Source: Endoconidiophora laricicola (taxonomy: Eukaryota > Ascomycota > Sordariomycetes > Microascales > Ceratocystidaceae). Taken from it: a DNA stretch of 64,000 nt. Shown piece after piece: positions 12,963 through 22,554 of this stretch. Each line of letters begins with the position of its first letter. Position 1 is the first letter of the stretch. The notes beneath the pieces were generated by a model. The model saw nothing but the letters and a program-made list of their open reading frames with translations, was not told the origin of the DNA and made no database searches. The position numbers and the translations under genes are program-made. The stretch spans positions 79,785 to 143,784 of the forward strand of contig LXGT01000028.1 of NCBI GenBank assembly GCA_001640655.1. The letters run 5' to 3'.

Positions 12963-13854
12963 AGAGTCTCTTGATTCTGAACTATATGCACGCTCATTCG
13001 ACAAACATAAGTACTTGATCTTGCCCTGCCAGACGAATAAATATTAGAAATATACTTTTGATTGAGGCCTGTAATGAAATCAGCGCCTGTAGCATCCAGA
13101 CCTAACTCACTTCAGCAAAGATTAGCCCAACAAATTGATGTGTCACTGAAGGCAATATGCCATGATGTCCAATTGACGACGGGTTGAGTGTCAGGTGTTG
13201 TACATCTAACACCCATGAATTCCATTCCTTGGCAGAAGAGCTCACCGACAGGGTTCCGCTATATGAAAAACCCTAACAGCTTAAGTTTAGTATGTTCAGA
13301 GCACACCTTAAATGGCTCTCACTAAGCACCTTCCTACGGACAATATGCCGAACGGTGCTGTCAAGCACAGGGTTTTATCTAGTATGTTCTAGAAGAATAG
13401 TGCTTATTGGGATTTTAGCCAGTTATTGCGGATACTTGCTATCCGGCTGTTTTCATTGATGGCAACTTCTCTACTCATGTACTAGCCTTTTGACACTTCT
13501 TGAGAGGTAGTTTTGTTAACAACATACTAGGGGAGAATCCAGTGTGGGTTTCCTATGCCAATCCAAATGTGTCCTTAGTAGACTACATGCAACTGGTCTT
13601 AGGGCTTGGGAGCCTTGTGGAAGCTTACGGGTAGCCAATTTTGGAGTCGTATGCTCTTCGCCAGTTCCGTTGACTTTCAGTACTATCATCATCGTCATAT
13701 ATTAAGATCAGAAGTAAGCTGGAAAGATAGTTATCATGATATACAAGCTACTTATGTCGGGTTGGTTAAGCCCTTTAGCACAACTAAACATTGAGTATCA
13801 CAAACGAAGTCACGTCCATAATTTAACAGAAACATTTCAAGATTACGGATAGAG

Positions 13855-14481
13855 TTGAGTGGTTAGATGGCCAGCATCGCCCCGTAACGGGGCGATACTA
13901 GCCATCCAGCCACTTAATTCTGTACACCGACGGAATCTTAAATTGTTGCGTCAGGTGCGGGCGTGGCTTCGTATCAAGCAGCCACGCCTTGAATTTGCCA
14001 TTGAGTTCCGCTTTCCTCCATCTTCTAGCATGTGCGAGGGACATAGTATTTTCCATCACCAGCAATTCCTTAGTGCTAGTGCACCCGAGCTGAGCTTGGC
14101 GAGTTTGTCAACCTCTTTGTTCCCGGCTCCGCTAGTACGGCCAGGAACCCATCTTATATTACTACAGGTTGGTTAGCGGCCATAGCCTTTCCAACCATGG
14201 GAGAAGTCTGCGGATCTCGTCTATTTCCGTCTGTGATGTTCCTATATAGCGCCCGCGTTTTGCAATACGCTGCGCCACTCCTAGATTGTCCGGACACAGG
14301 TACAGGTCCCCCGTGTCGTGTCCATTGGTTGCTTTGATAGCTTCCTTGACGGCATGTAGTACGGCAATTACTTCCGCGTTAGCCACCTCTCGGAGGTTAC
14401 CACAGGGACCGCTTCCTTCGCCCAGCTTGCGATTTCCGAGGTATACAGCCCAGCCAGCCCCAGTATGCAAAGGCCACTACT
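13855..14481 (-). mobile_element. LINE (Tad-like) relic: RNase H domain and 3' end
   Basis: Minus-strand relic of a non-LTR retrotransposon ORF2. The frame 14470-14162 has the RNase H core: GAGWAVYLGNRKLGEG, then NAEVIAVLHAVKEAI, then LCPDNLGVAQRI. After a stop the homology continues in another frame with a WVPGRTSGAGNKEVDKLAKL-like segment (about 14150-14085), the usual WxPGHxGxxGNExAD motif of RNase H. The relic ends near a 41-bp quasi-palindrome at 13866-13906. There is no reverse-transcriptase core upstream, so this is a 5'-truncated copy with internal stops and frameshifts. It is non-functional. Confidence 0.75.
13866..13906. repeat. 41-bp quasi-palindrome (20-nt arms, 1-nt loop)
   Basis: The arms at 13866-13885 and 13887-13906 are inverted copies differing at two positions, both C/T transitions. 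The centre is CGCCCCGT-A-ACGGGGCG. In RNA it would form a very stable hairpin. It lies at the predicted 3' end of the minus-strand LINE relic, so it may be the hairpin recognised by the element's reverse transcriptase. Confidence 0.75.
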
Positions 14482-14618
14482 GACCTCCTGCTCCCCGAGT
14501 TCTGCTCACTGGGACAGGAGAGGCACCTTGATAACATCTCTCATTTAGATCTAGCTTCCTTGGAACGCAGACTGCCTAATATGGACGCGCAATGGTAGTA
14601 TAAATAATAAAATAATCT
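14482..14618 (+). repeat. dispersed ~130-bp repeat, copy between two LINE relics
   Basis: Reverse-complement similarity to the array at 63.35-63.66 kb is clear along the whole length. Landmarks on this strand are ctcctgctcc, ctgggacaggagaggcacct, aacatctctc, tagatctagctt, cagactgcctaatat, and gcgcaatggtagtataaata. The same order of blocks appears inverted at 63357-63460 and 63475-63608. It directly precedes the plus-strand LINE relic and lies just outside the RNase H of the minus-strand relic, so it could be a LINE 5' region or an independent short element. Confidence 0.7.
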
Positions 14619-14639
14619 ATCAAACCCACGCCACTCAGG

Positions 14640-16840
14640 TAGTCGCAGAAAACCCTAAAGCCCTCGACCCTCAGACAGACTCTGACATGACGTCTGAAGC
14701 TCCGGTCACGCATGCAGAATCAGATATGATGTCTGAAGTCCCTGCCTCTCAAACTGCTGTGGAAGCCCAAACCTCACAGGTAGTCGCAGAAGAGCCACCT
14801 GAAGCTGCCACACAGTCAGTCCCTGACATGACAATGGAAGCAACCCCGAGTCAATGAAGGAGGTCCCTCATGTTCTCTCTATTCTGCAAATGAAGGTCTA
14901 GAAATCATAGACCGTAGCAGAGGCTACTCTCCAGAAGTCCTATGCAAGAAAATCTAATATTGTCTGTCTCCAAGAAATTCCTACAAGTAAAGACCCTGAA
15001 GCAGAAGATAGTGCGCCACCCGGCGTATCAAGAGTTCTTCCAAGAAGGAAATCGGAAGATACATCTTCCTAGAATGGCCTGCTACGTGAACTTGAACAAG
15101 AAAGGGCTTATGGTGGAGAAGCTAGCTCTGGTGAAAGAACACTGTGATGTAATGGCTATCAGAGTGTCCATATGTGGAGTTGAGACCATAGTTCTTAATA
15201 TCTACAATACTCCAATTGGCAGTACCATCATCAAGTCAAGAGCAAGCTTTCATGAACTGAGAAATTCGAATATATTATCTGGGCGGTGGATTGCTGTGGG
15301 CGACTTCAACGCTCATCACCCGGCATGGGATGACAAATGCAACAAAGAAGATGAAGAGGGGACGAACATCATGGACTAGGTAGATGAAAATCAGGATTAC
15401 ATATTGAACGACTGCAGGCAACCGACTCATTATGGACAATACGTTGTAGATCTTGCGATCGCATCCTCGGAGGTCTACGAAGATGGGGCTGACCCCGAAA
15501 ATTTGAACCAGGAGTGAATGGTGGAAGTGATCATCGACCACTTTCAATTCTTGTTCAGTTCAGTGGAAAAAGCGCAGCAGCAGAACCACGAAGCACATAG
15601 CCCGGGAAACTTCTACTCGGCAAACTGGTGACTGAAAAGTTTCTGACCAACATCAAATGTACCAAGGACATACTGTGGTGGGTACGAAATCAACAATTCA
15701 ATTTGGGGCTGGATTAGTCCAAAACCGGGCTTATTTACTCTCGGTGGGGTGAGCGTTGAGAAAGAAACGGTATAAAACTACCAAAAGGCGACGACGGTTC
15801 TTTGTCTAGTCTCATCGCTCGCTGAACTTTCATAGACATATCAAATAAGCCGCCACCAAGCAAAACGTGCTGTAAATGCTATCTGGGTATGTATTAGCCG
15901 ATGTTTACTATGGTACTTAAGTCAAGAGTCTGATGCATCTAGCATGAGGCTGCGGTCTTGCAATAGCTCCTATGCTTTATTAACTTGGTCCCGCTTCATC
16001 ACAAACTATGGCCATGTAAAGCAGGAGATGGGGTTACACGCTGCTATCCGGCTAGCCCTGCCTGTATACCGAACTACATTCACATAGCTTCTTCACACCT
16101 TCTCTACAACACCAAGCATCAAGATGCTACCAATATACTACGCGCAGCTAGCGTAAGGGCTGCAACTGCCAACAAAAACCACGTCCTAAGATACACTAAG
16201 ATTAATGACCCCAAATAAGCTCTTGCTAGAATTCCCAAGTGTCTTCCAGATCCACTGCCACCCAAGGCTGATAAAGATGCAGTGGCACTGAATCACCTTT
16301 TTGAACTAAAGGATAACGACCTACAGTAACTGTGGGTGTACTTTTACAGATCACACAGTGATGGAGGTGCCATTGGTGCAGGGTGGGCCGTGTTCAGGGA
16401 TAAGACCAGGATCGCTGAAGATCATGCACCCTGCGGCCTACACCGAGGGATTGCTAATACCGAAGAAGCTGCTGCTTTCTATATAAGAGCTTCCACTGTA
16501 GTTGATCAGGCAATGCCAATAATATATAGCTCTGCCTTGATAATATCGGAGTTGCCTATCGAATTACTAGACGCTTACGCAAACTTAATACATCATAACG
16601 TAAGAGATAGACAAGAAACGAAGACTTCTTCACGACTGGAGAGGTATTGGACGTATCTAATAAACCCCCATCAGTTTAGACTGCCAATTTTCTACAAGTT
16701 GGAGTAGAGGAAAGGGTGTCACCAGCTTACTATTTGTCGCATCCTCACCACCCGCCCTAGCCATGGTGACTTTGAGAAATATCACGTCCGTTTTAACTAC
16801 CAAGACGCCCGTAGGCTTTAGCCTTTAGACTAAGAAACCA
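14640..16840 (+). mobile_element. LINE (Tad-like) relic: ORF1 tail?, endonuclease, RT end, RNase H, C-terminus
   Basis: Decayed plus-strand non-LTR retrotransposon with frameshifts and stops. In order: a possible ORF1 tail (14640-14870, with a gtcgcagaa motif twice); an apurinic-like endonuclease (about 14930-15570) with SNIVCLQE, WIAVGDFNAHHPAWDD, then THYGQYVVDLAIAS and NFYSANW; most of the RT core is missing (15600-15960); the end of the RT (about 16030-16100, frame AAIRLALPVYRTTFT); an RNase H fragment (16336-16500, GAGWAVFRDKTRIAEDHAPCG); and the element's C-terminal motif HGDFEKYHVRFN at 16762-16797. This order is that of fungal Tad-clade LINEs. It is about 2.2 kb where an intact element is about 6-7 kb, so it is deleted internally and cannot move. 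Confidence 0.8.
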
Positions 16841-18606
16841 TTAACAATTCAAAGATATTGATCATCAAATGATACGGCCTTCAATGAACTCGGTCTTCCC
16901 GTTAAAGTCGAGCAATCAAGACGTATGACGATATCCGGCAAAAAAAGTATATAGTCAAACAACCTAAATAGTACTTGTACTAGATAGTAGAGCTTTTACT
17001 TAGGGTTCACAAATATAATTTTTTGCCTTCTTATGATGTCTTATGCTTTCCTCGGACCATGGCCAAGCCTTTTCTTTTCTATTTTCATTGATTGTGCAGG
17101 TGGTGCTTACTAATAATCTATTTGCAGCATAAGGTTCATCATATGTGTGTGTGTATATTTAACATCTACCTACATTGCTACGCAATCAAACGACGCGGCA
17201 TAAGTTCATCATATATTAGATGTCAGTGCCTGTTAACAGTCTATTAATATTTTCATCATCAAACATCATTAAGCTGTTAGTAATACTGGTTAGTATTGGA
17301 CTAATTCCACCGGCCTTCCTAGGGTTTTTCTTTTTTTTAACTTAATACTCGATGACTTGGTCAATATAGTTACAGCAAAAAAAAGTGGATACATTTGACT
17401 GGGGTTAACAAGCTGGTCGAAAAGGTCCAAATTATTTTATAACTCATTATTCGATAGAAGTTAACTAACGTATCGTATTGTATATAGTTAAAGTCTACTG
17501 GAATCACGGAGATTGAATGACGCCGGACTGGCTTCTTACGACTCAAAAGGTGCCATATCGAGGGTTGTAGGAAGGAAGGTTGGAAGTTAACTATGACTAG
17601 GACTCGTGCAAAAACAGGAAACTATATCCCTTTGACTATGATAAGGCTGAAAAAGGTAATTAGTAACTACGTATTACGAAATTGAAAGATTGAAAGAGAA
17701 CGACTTCTAATTCAAGCTTACTAAACCTCCTACCTTATCATTGAAGAAGTAGACAATGCTGTTAAACCACACGCTAAATGGCTGACTGCTAGTAGTAATT
17801 AAAAGGCTCACTGACGCTCTCAAACGCTCCAAAATATATTATTGGTTTTATTGCTTTAGTGTCGCCTTTCTAGTCTTTTGTATCAGTCTGCAGTTTCGCG
17901 ACCATGGTCAAGCTCGGGTAGTTCTTTTTTTCCTAGTTCTTCCCATGAACACACACCCCTACATCAGTAGCAGTAGTTACAGGAGATGTAACTTTCGACT
18001 AACCTTGATACCCCTGTCAAAGTCCAGGCTATACGTTCTACCTTACTATAGTGTCTGCTATGGTAACAAGTATATCTATAGGTATGTTGATAACGAAGGC
18101 TTCAGCTTGTCCTGTGATACATCAAAGGATTGGACCATGACCAAGGTCGGGCCGCCGCCGGAATTAGGTAGTTGTATTCCGCTCTGTTTATAGTTTGCAG
18201 TTAGCGGAAGTTTCTTTAGCATGTTATAGAATGTGAAGAAATGGTTGATATAAATAGCATGGCTCGCTTTTTTTCATATGTTCTATAAATCATCTAGCGG
18301 GAGATGAAGGCTCTCCGATGCCTGGATCACCGTAATAATAAAATTAGCGTTATATTTTGAGGGTTTTTTTTGGGATACAGATACAGACTCTGAAGTTATG
18401 TCCATATATAAGGTAGGATAAATCCATACCAAAAATTATAGAAATCTTTGTTCTTCACCCTTAGCAAATCATCCCAGTCACTGCTTTAGACTAGTCACTC
18501 TTTTATATGACCTGAAATTAGTCCATACTGCCTTTGTTTGGAGTATATTTTTGTGATATCCACGTCTGCTTGATAGAGTTCCTGTTGATCTTTTCAAGAC
18601 TTCAAA
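16841..18606. other. intergenic, AT-rich
   Basis: No convincing gene. An imperfect direct repeat (gcataag(g)ttcatcatat) occurs near 17127 and again near 17198, and a short (TG)n run lies at 17144-17154. An 82-codon frame at 17945-18193 contains a Cys-containing segment ending DWTMTKVGPPPELGSCIPLC, but it has no signal peptide or partner exon. The last 300 bp are the likely promoter of the repeat-protein gene. Confidence 0.4.
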
Positions 18607-19521
18607 ATGCATGGCTTCACTGATTTCCTGGCTCTGGGTGTTATGCTAAGCGTTCCTGCCAACGTTCTCGCTGCACCGCTCCAGCAAAATCTTGACCTCG
18701 ACCCTGTTGTCGGTTTCGACTCTGCACCCAGGCAACACGATGCTCATAACGCGAGGGAAATTTTTACTACTCTCCCAGCTGGACACTTTGGACGTCAGGT
18801 CCCACTAACTGCTAATGCCGACAACATGCTTAGCATGGCTTCTGTCCCGGGCACCGCAAGCACTGCTTCTCCTACCACGTCTAGACTCCATGACCGCCAG
18901 TTGCAGCAGCCCCCTCCGGAGATGAGTTCTATCCCGTCTGGATTCTTTGGTCGCAATGCTCCGGTGACTATTAAAGCCGACGGCATGTCTAGCATGGCTT
19001 CTATCCCCGCCACCGCAAGCACTCCTACTCCTACCCCATTTGGACTCCATGACCGCCAATGGCAGCAGCCCCCTGCGGAGATGAGTTCTATCCCGTCTGG
19101 ACTCTTTGGTCGTAATGCTCCGGTGACTATTAAAGCCGACGGCATGTCTAGCATGGCTTCTATCCCCGCCACCGCAGGCACTCCTACTCCTACCCCATTT
19201 GGACTCCATAACCGCCAATGGCAGCAGCCCCCTGCGGGGATGAGTTCTATCCCGTCTGGACTCTTTGGTCGTAATGCTCCGGTGACTATTGGAGCCGACG
19301 GCATGTCTAGCATGGCTTCTATCCCCGCCACCGCAGGCACTCCTACTCCTACCCCATTTGGACTCCATGACCGCCAATGGCAGCAGCCCCCTGCGGGGAT
19401 GAGTTCTATCCCGTCTGGACTCTTTGGTCGTAATGCTCCGGCGACTATCGGAGCCGATGGCATGTCTAGCATGGCTTCTATCCCCGGCGCCACAGGCACT
19501 ACTAAGCCCACCGGCATCTAG
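18607..19521 (+). CDS. Secreted protein of 53-residue tandem repeats, 304 aa
   Basis: Single-exon gene of unknown function. Residues 1-22 form a signal peptide (hydrophobic LALGVMLSVPANVLAA, cleavage near Ala-Ala-Pro). After a unique segment of about 30 residues come one diverged and four near-identical units of exactly 159 bp, starting at 18892, 19051, 19210 and 19369; the last is cut short at the stop. Each unit carries MSSIPSG(L/F)FGRNAP(V/A)TI, ADGMSSMASIP, a Thr/Pro run (TPTPTPFGLH) and a DRQWQQPP junction. There are no cysteines after the signal peptide, so it is probably disordered, wall-associated or processed. Unit similarity implies recent expansion by unequal crossing-over. It lies among element relics and directly upstream of a broken subtilase. 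No Lys-Arg sites occur at the unit junctions, which argues against a Kex2-processed peptide precursor. The open antisense frames over it result from the 3n repeat length. Confidence 0.7.
   Translation: MHGFTDFLALGVMLSVPANVLAAPLQQNLDLDPVVGFDSAPRQHDAHNAREIFTTLPAGHFGRQVPLTANADNMLSMASVPGTASTASPTTSRLHDRQLQQPPPEMSSIPSGFFGRNAPVTIKADGMSSMASIPATASTPTPTPFGLHDRQWQQPPAEMSSIPSGLFGRNAPVTIKADGMSSMASIPATAGTPTPTPFGLHNRQWQQPPAGMSSIPSGLFGRNAPVTIGADGMSSMASIPATAGTPTPTPFGLHDRQWQQPPAGMSSIPSGLFGRNAPATIGADGMSSMASIPGATGTTKPTGI
18892..19521 (+). repeat. 159-bp minisatellite, about four units, coding
   Basis: Unit starts are 18892, 19051, 19210 and 19369 (spacing exactly 159). Units 2-4 differ from each other at only a handful of positions. 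The unit length is a multiple of three, so copy-number changes preserve the reading frame. Confidence 0.95.
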
Positions 19522-19575
19522 AAAACCCGGGATTTTGTTCCTCTTAGAAACGACATATAGCGTATTGCTATAATT

Positions 19576-19920
19576 TACGCTCCTGGACGTGTTCCCGAAG
19601 TTTTTACTGTTGGTGTGAGTGAACTCAGCTGTAGTCGTCTGATTGATTACTTCGAATTCTACGCTAGCAACTGGGATTCTAGTATCAATATCTTTGCGGT
19701 TGACATATCTATTGTGCTTCGTATTGGTTGGATAGTAGCGTTGATCTGAAGAGCACAACAACCATGGCTGCCCCTCTGGTGGCTGGCGTGATGGCAATCC
19801 TCATGATCAAGGAGAACCTACAGCTCTGTAACCGCGTGCTCAAACCAGCTTTGTAAAGACCAGGGCACGAACGCTAAGGGTTCGCCTAACTGGTTGCTGT
19901 ACAACGGCGATGATACCTAG
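19576..19920 (+). pseudogene. Subtilisin-like (S8) serine protease relic, C-terminal half
   Basis: Three pieces in different frames reproduce the end of a proteinase K-type subtilase. Frame 1 (19576 on) reads PGRVPEVFTVGVSE, then a decayed ASNWDSSINIFAVDISI (family pattern FSNxGxxVDIFAPGxxI). After a frameshift comes STTTMAAPLVAGVMAILM (19750-19803), the GTSMAAPHVAG catalytic-serine motif with Ser replaced by Thr. After a stop at 19854 and another shift comes KGSPNWLLYNGDD, the typical subtilase C-terminus. The catalytic Asp and His regions are absent. It begins 55 bp after the repeat-protein stop, on the same strand, so the two may descend from one secreted-protease locus. It is non-functional as it stands. 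Confidence 0.75.
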
Positions 19921-20560
19921 AAGACTTGAAGGTTGGGCAAGGTTTGAGTTCGTGCAGTTTTGCATATGGTGGATGATTTTTGTGGGTTTCCTTTGTCATT
20001 GCATTGAGTTTTAGCATCTAGCATAGAAGGGTGATTGTTTGTTGATTAGTTTTACATCTCTTAATTCACTTTCGTCTGTTACATTATTATGCTCCTTGAT
20101 AGGCAGGTTAGGGTCATTCATTTGCCAATATTGGGTATGGTTTCATTTTTGTGATTATGATAAGTTAAGAAAGATAACTATGTTCTATTATGTGAATCAG
20201 GAGGTACATAGTGACAAAACGCTCCGTTGATATGGCATCAAGATATCCTTACAAAGTTAAAAAAAGAAGATAAAAGCAAAGTGAACTCCACCACTACGCA
20301 CTAAGACATCAATATCGTGACAGCTTCCAGACGCCCAGCAACCTGGCGAAGCTATATATAGATAACAAATAAGGAAAAAGATGACAAGGATATATAAGAA
20401 GACAAAATTAAAGAGAAGGAAAGAGTATTATGGTGCGAACAAATGAGACGTTTTCGAAGGTAATCAACAATTGACTTCAGAGTTACAAACTCAGAGTCAG
20501 ATCTCCCAGATAGCTGAATTGTGACAAACTAGCACAATTACAACTCTTGACTAATCGATT
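19921..20560. other. intergenic between protease relic and purine permease
   Basis: About 640 bp of AT-rich DNA with no coding signal. It contains the 3' side of the convergently oriented purine permease gene. Confidence 0.5.
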
Positions 20561-22554
20561 TTACTTCTCGTAAGGCAGCTGCTGCTTCTCGAGCTCAGGC
20601 GAGTCGCTGGTCTTACCAGAATCCGAAATTGCGCCCTCGGTAACAGCTGGCGCGTCAGCGCGCCAAAAATCTTTCTTTCCGTGAATCAGACGGCTGAACC
20701 ACGGAGGTAGAAAGCCGCCAGGAATTCTCCATGTCCAGACTTCCTTTTTGTCCTTGTTGGGAGGCACGATGCGGCCGCCAGAGGCAACCTCGATCAACCA
20801 CACTAAAGTGTTGATGCAGATATAGGAACAAACACCTGCAATTAAACCGTCGGCAATGGAGTAGGTGAATGGCATCATGGCGAGGGTCAGAAAGGCGGGC
20901 ACGGCATCGCCAATATAGTCCCAGTTGACAGATACAATCTCCTTGGCCATCATGGAACCGACGATGATAAGAACAGAGCCGGTGGCCCAGACAGGGATCG
21001 ACGAGAAAATGGGCGCAAAGAAGATGGAGATGAAGAAGCATATACCAGTAGAAACAGCTGTTAGACCAGTCTTGCCGCCCTCGCCAATACCAGCACCAGA
21101 TTCAACAAAAGCAGTCACAGGGGGGGTTCCCAGTAGTGAACCAATAGAGATGGTGATGGAGTCAACTGTGTAAGCCATGGCGGAGCCCTCAAAATCCTGG
21201 GTGACAGGGTCAATCAGGTTGGCAAAGCGGGCCATAGAGTACAGAGTACCAGTGCAGTCGAGAATATCAACGTATAGGAAGGTGATAAGAGCTAAACCGA
21301 ACTGGTTGCCGTAAGAGCCGATGTTCCACTCCTGAACATTCAAGGTGTGTTTAATCTGGTGGAAGTTAACAACCTTCTTAAAGAAGTCGAAGTCATCATT
21401 GCCAACAGCGGTGTAAGGAAACTCAGTGACGCTGGTGTTGCGAGGCCACGAGATGATGGAAACAAGGATGATGCCAAAGATTATGGCGCCCTTGACACGA
21501 TACAGCAGCAGCATAGTCGACAGGATACCACCACAGAAGATGCCAATCCACATCTTAGGCGAGCGCATCTTTTTGGAGCTCGGGCAGAGGCCGTCGACCT
21601 GATCTTCCTCTAAGCAGCCAGCAAGTTCAGTAGGAGTGTCGGTGGCACCTACGATGATGCCGAGACCTTCAGAGTAAGTCAAGCCAATGAGTGTCAGGAA
21701 CAGACCGATACCGACACTGGTAGCTAACTTTATGGAGCGCGGGATAGAGCGGGCAAGCCACTGGCGCATACCGAGTACAGTTAAGCCTAAGAAGATCCAG
21801 CCCTCAATGAAGATGGCCGTCAGAGCAACTTCGTATGGAACACGTCCAGAGCCATGGTAGCCGACAACAGTATAGGCAAAGTAAGCGTTCAACCCTAATT
21901 ACATATTAATGGCGACTTATTAGCAGAGGCTTCAAAAGAGGGGCGTAAGTAAGCGCAGCGTCACATCGTAGCTAAACAAGAACAATTTACGAGACGATAA
22001 TGGCGAAGTTCTTAAGCAAACACTTACCCATTCCAGGCGCAATGCCTACAGGCAAGTTAGCCAGAAGACCCATGAAGAAGGTGCCAAAGGCGGATATGGC
22101 AGCAGTAGCAGTGACCATATCACGCTTGATCTCGGAGACACACAGCAGGTAGTTATCCGAAGGCGAAGTCACGCAGTCGTCAACGTCGCAAACACAGGTG
22201 CCGCCGGTATCCGCGACAATACTAGCATTGACGGCAATGATATAGGCCATGGCGAAGAAGGTGGCCATTCCAGCGCGCAATTCAGTGAAGAAGTAAGAGT
22301 TTTTACGCTCCTTTGGCTAATAAAAAGAAGAGAGAGGCGAGCACATGTTAGCCAAAAATGCTTGCTAGACGAGATGAAGCACGACAAAAGAGGCATCTGG
22401 AACAAGAATATAGCCAGAAGCAGTCGGACCATCAACAGAAGGAGCAGCATATATAGGAGTTACTTACATGACCAGAGCCATCCAAATGGAACCAGTAGCC
22501 AACCCGCGAGCGGGCGACCTTTTCATTGATCGAGCCCAGAAATTTGAGTTGCAT
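20561..22554 (-). CDS. azgA: AzgA-type purine permease (adenine/guanine/hypoxanthine), three exons, 569 aa
   Basis: Plasma-membrane proton symporter of the NCS2/AzgA-like family for adenine, guanine and hypoxanthine. Exons on the minus strand are 22554-22468 (87 nt), 22316-22028 and 21894-20561; introns of 151 and 133 nt have GTAAGT donors and TTAG acceptors. The first exon gives VARSRVGYWFHLDGSGH and the second PKERKNSYFFTELRAGMATF followed by AMAYIIAVNASI. The second junction restores LPVGIAPGMGLNAYFAYTVV, a family signature of the AzgA transporters. Later TM segments include ALITFLYVDILDCTGTLY and the SLLGTPPVTAFVESGAGI loop, both characteristic. About 12-14 membrane segments are visible, with a hydrophilic C-terminal tail rich in Asp/Ser/Glu and ending QLPYEK. 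Length agrees with AzgA (about 570 aa). Confidence 0.92.

Larger units (their letters stand above)
8101..13854. other. gene-poor AT-rich region
   Basis: No reading frame here shows coding character or a recognisable domain. Visible features are (TA)10 at 8736-8756, a second short (TA)n run near 10070-10083, and a degenerate copy of the dispersed repeat at 12925-12962. The longest open frames (91-104 codons near 8905, 9423 and 12207) have irregular composition and no splice partners. It is probably decayed mobile-element and spacer DNA. Confidence 0.5.

Noticed and set aside
17945..18193. 82-codon ORF ending with a Cys-containing GPPPELGSCIPLC segment
   Set aside because: Could be an exon remnant of a secreted protein, but there is no second exon, start context or recognisable family to support it.
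18607..19521. RiPP (dikaritin-type) or mating-pheromone precursor, because of signal peptide plus repeats
   Set aside because: No Lys-Arg or Arg-Arg cleavage pairs at the unit junctions, no short core peptide standing out, and no UstYa/DUF3328 oxidase, tyrosinase or methyltransferase gene in the window.
18795..19797. Two long minus-strand open frames (240 and 330 codons) over the repeat gene
   Set aside because: They are open because the repeat unit is a multiple of three and lacks stops in these frames; no signal peptide, Arg/Ser/His-rich composition, and the plus frame has a better start and signal sequence.
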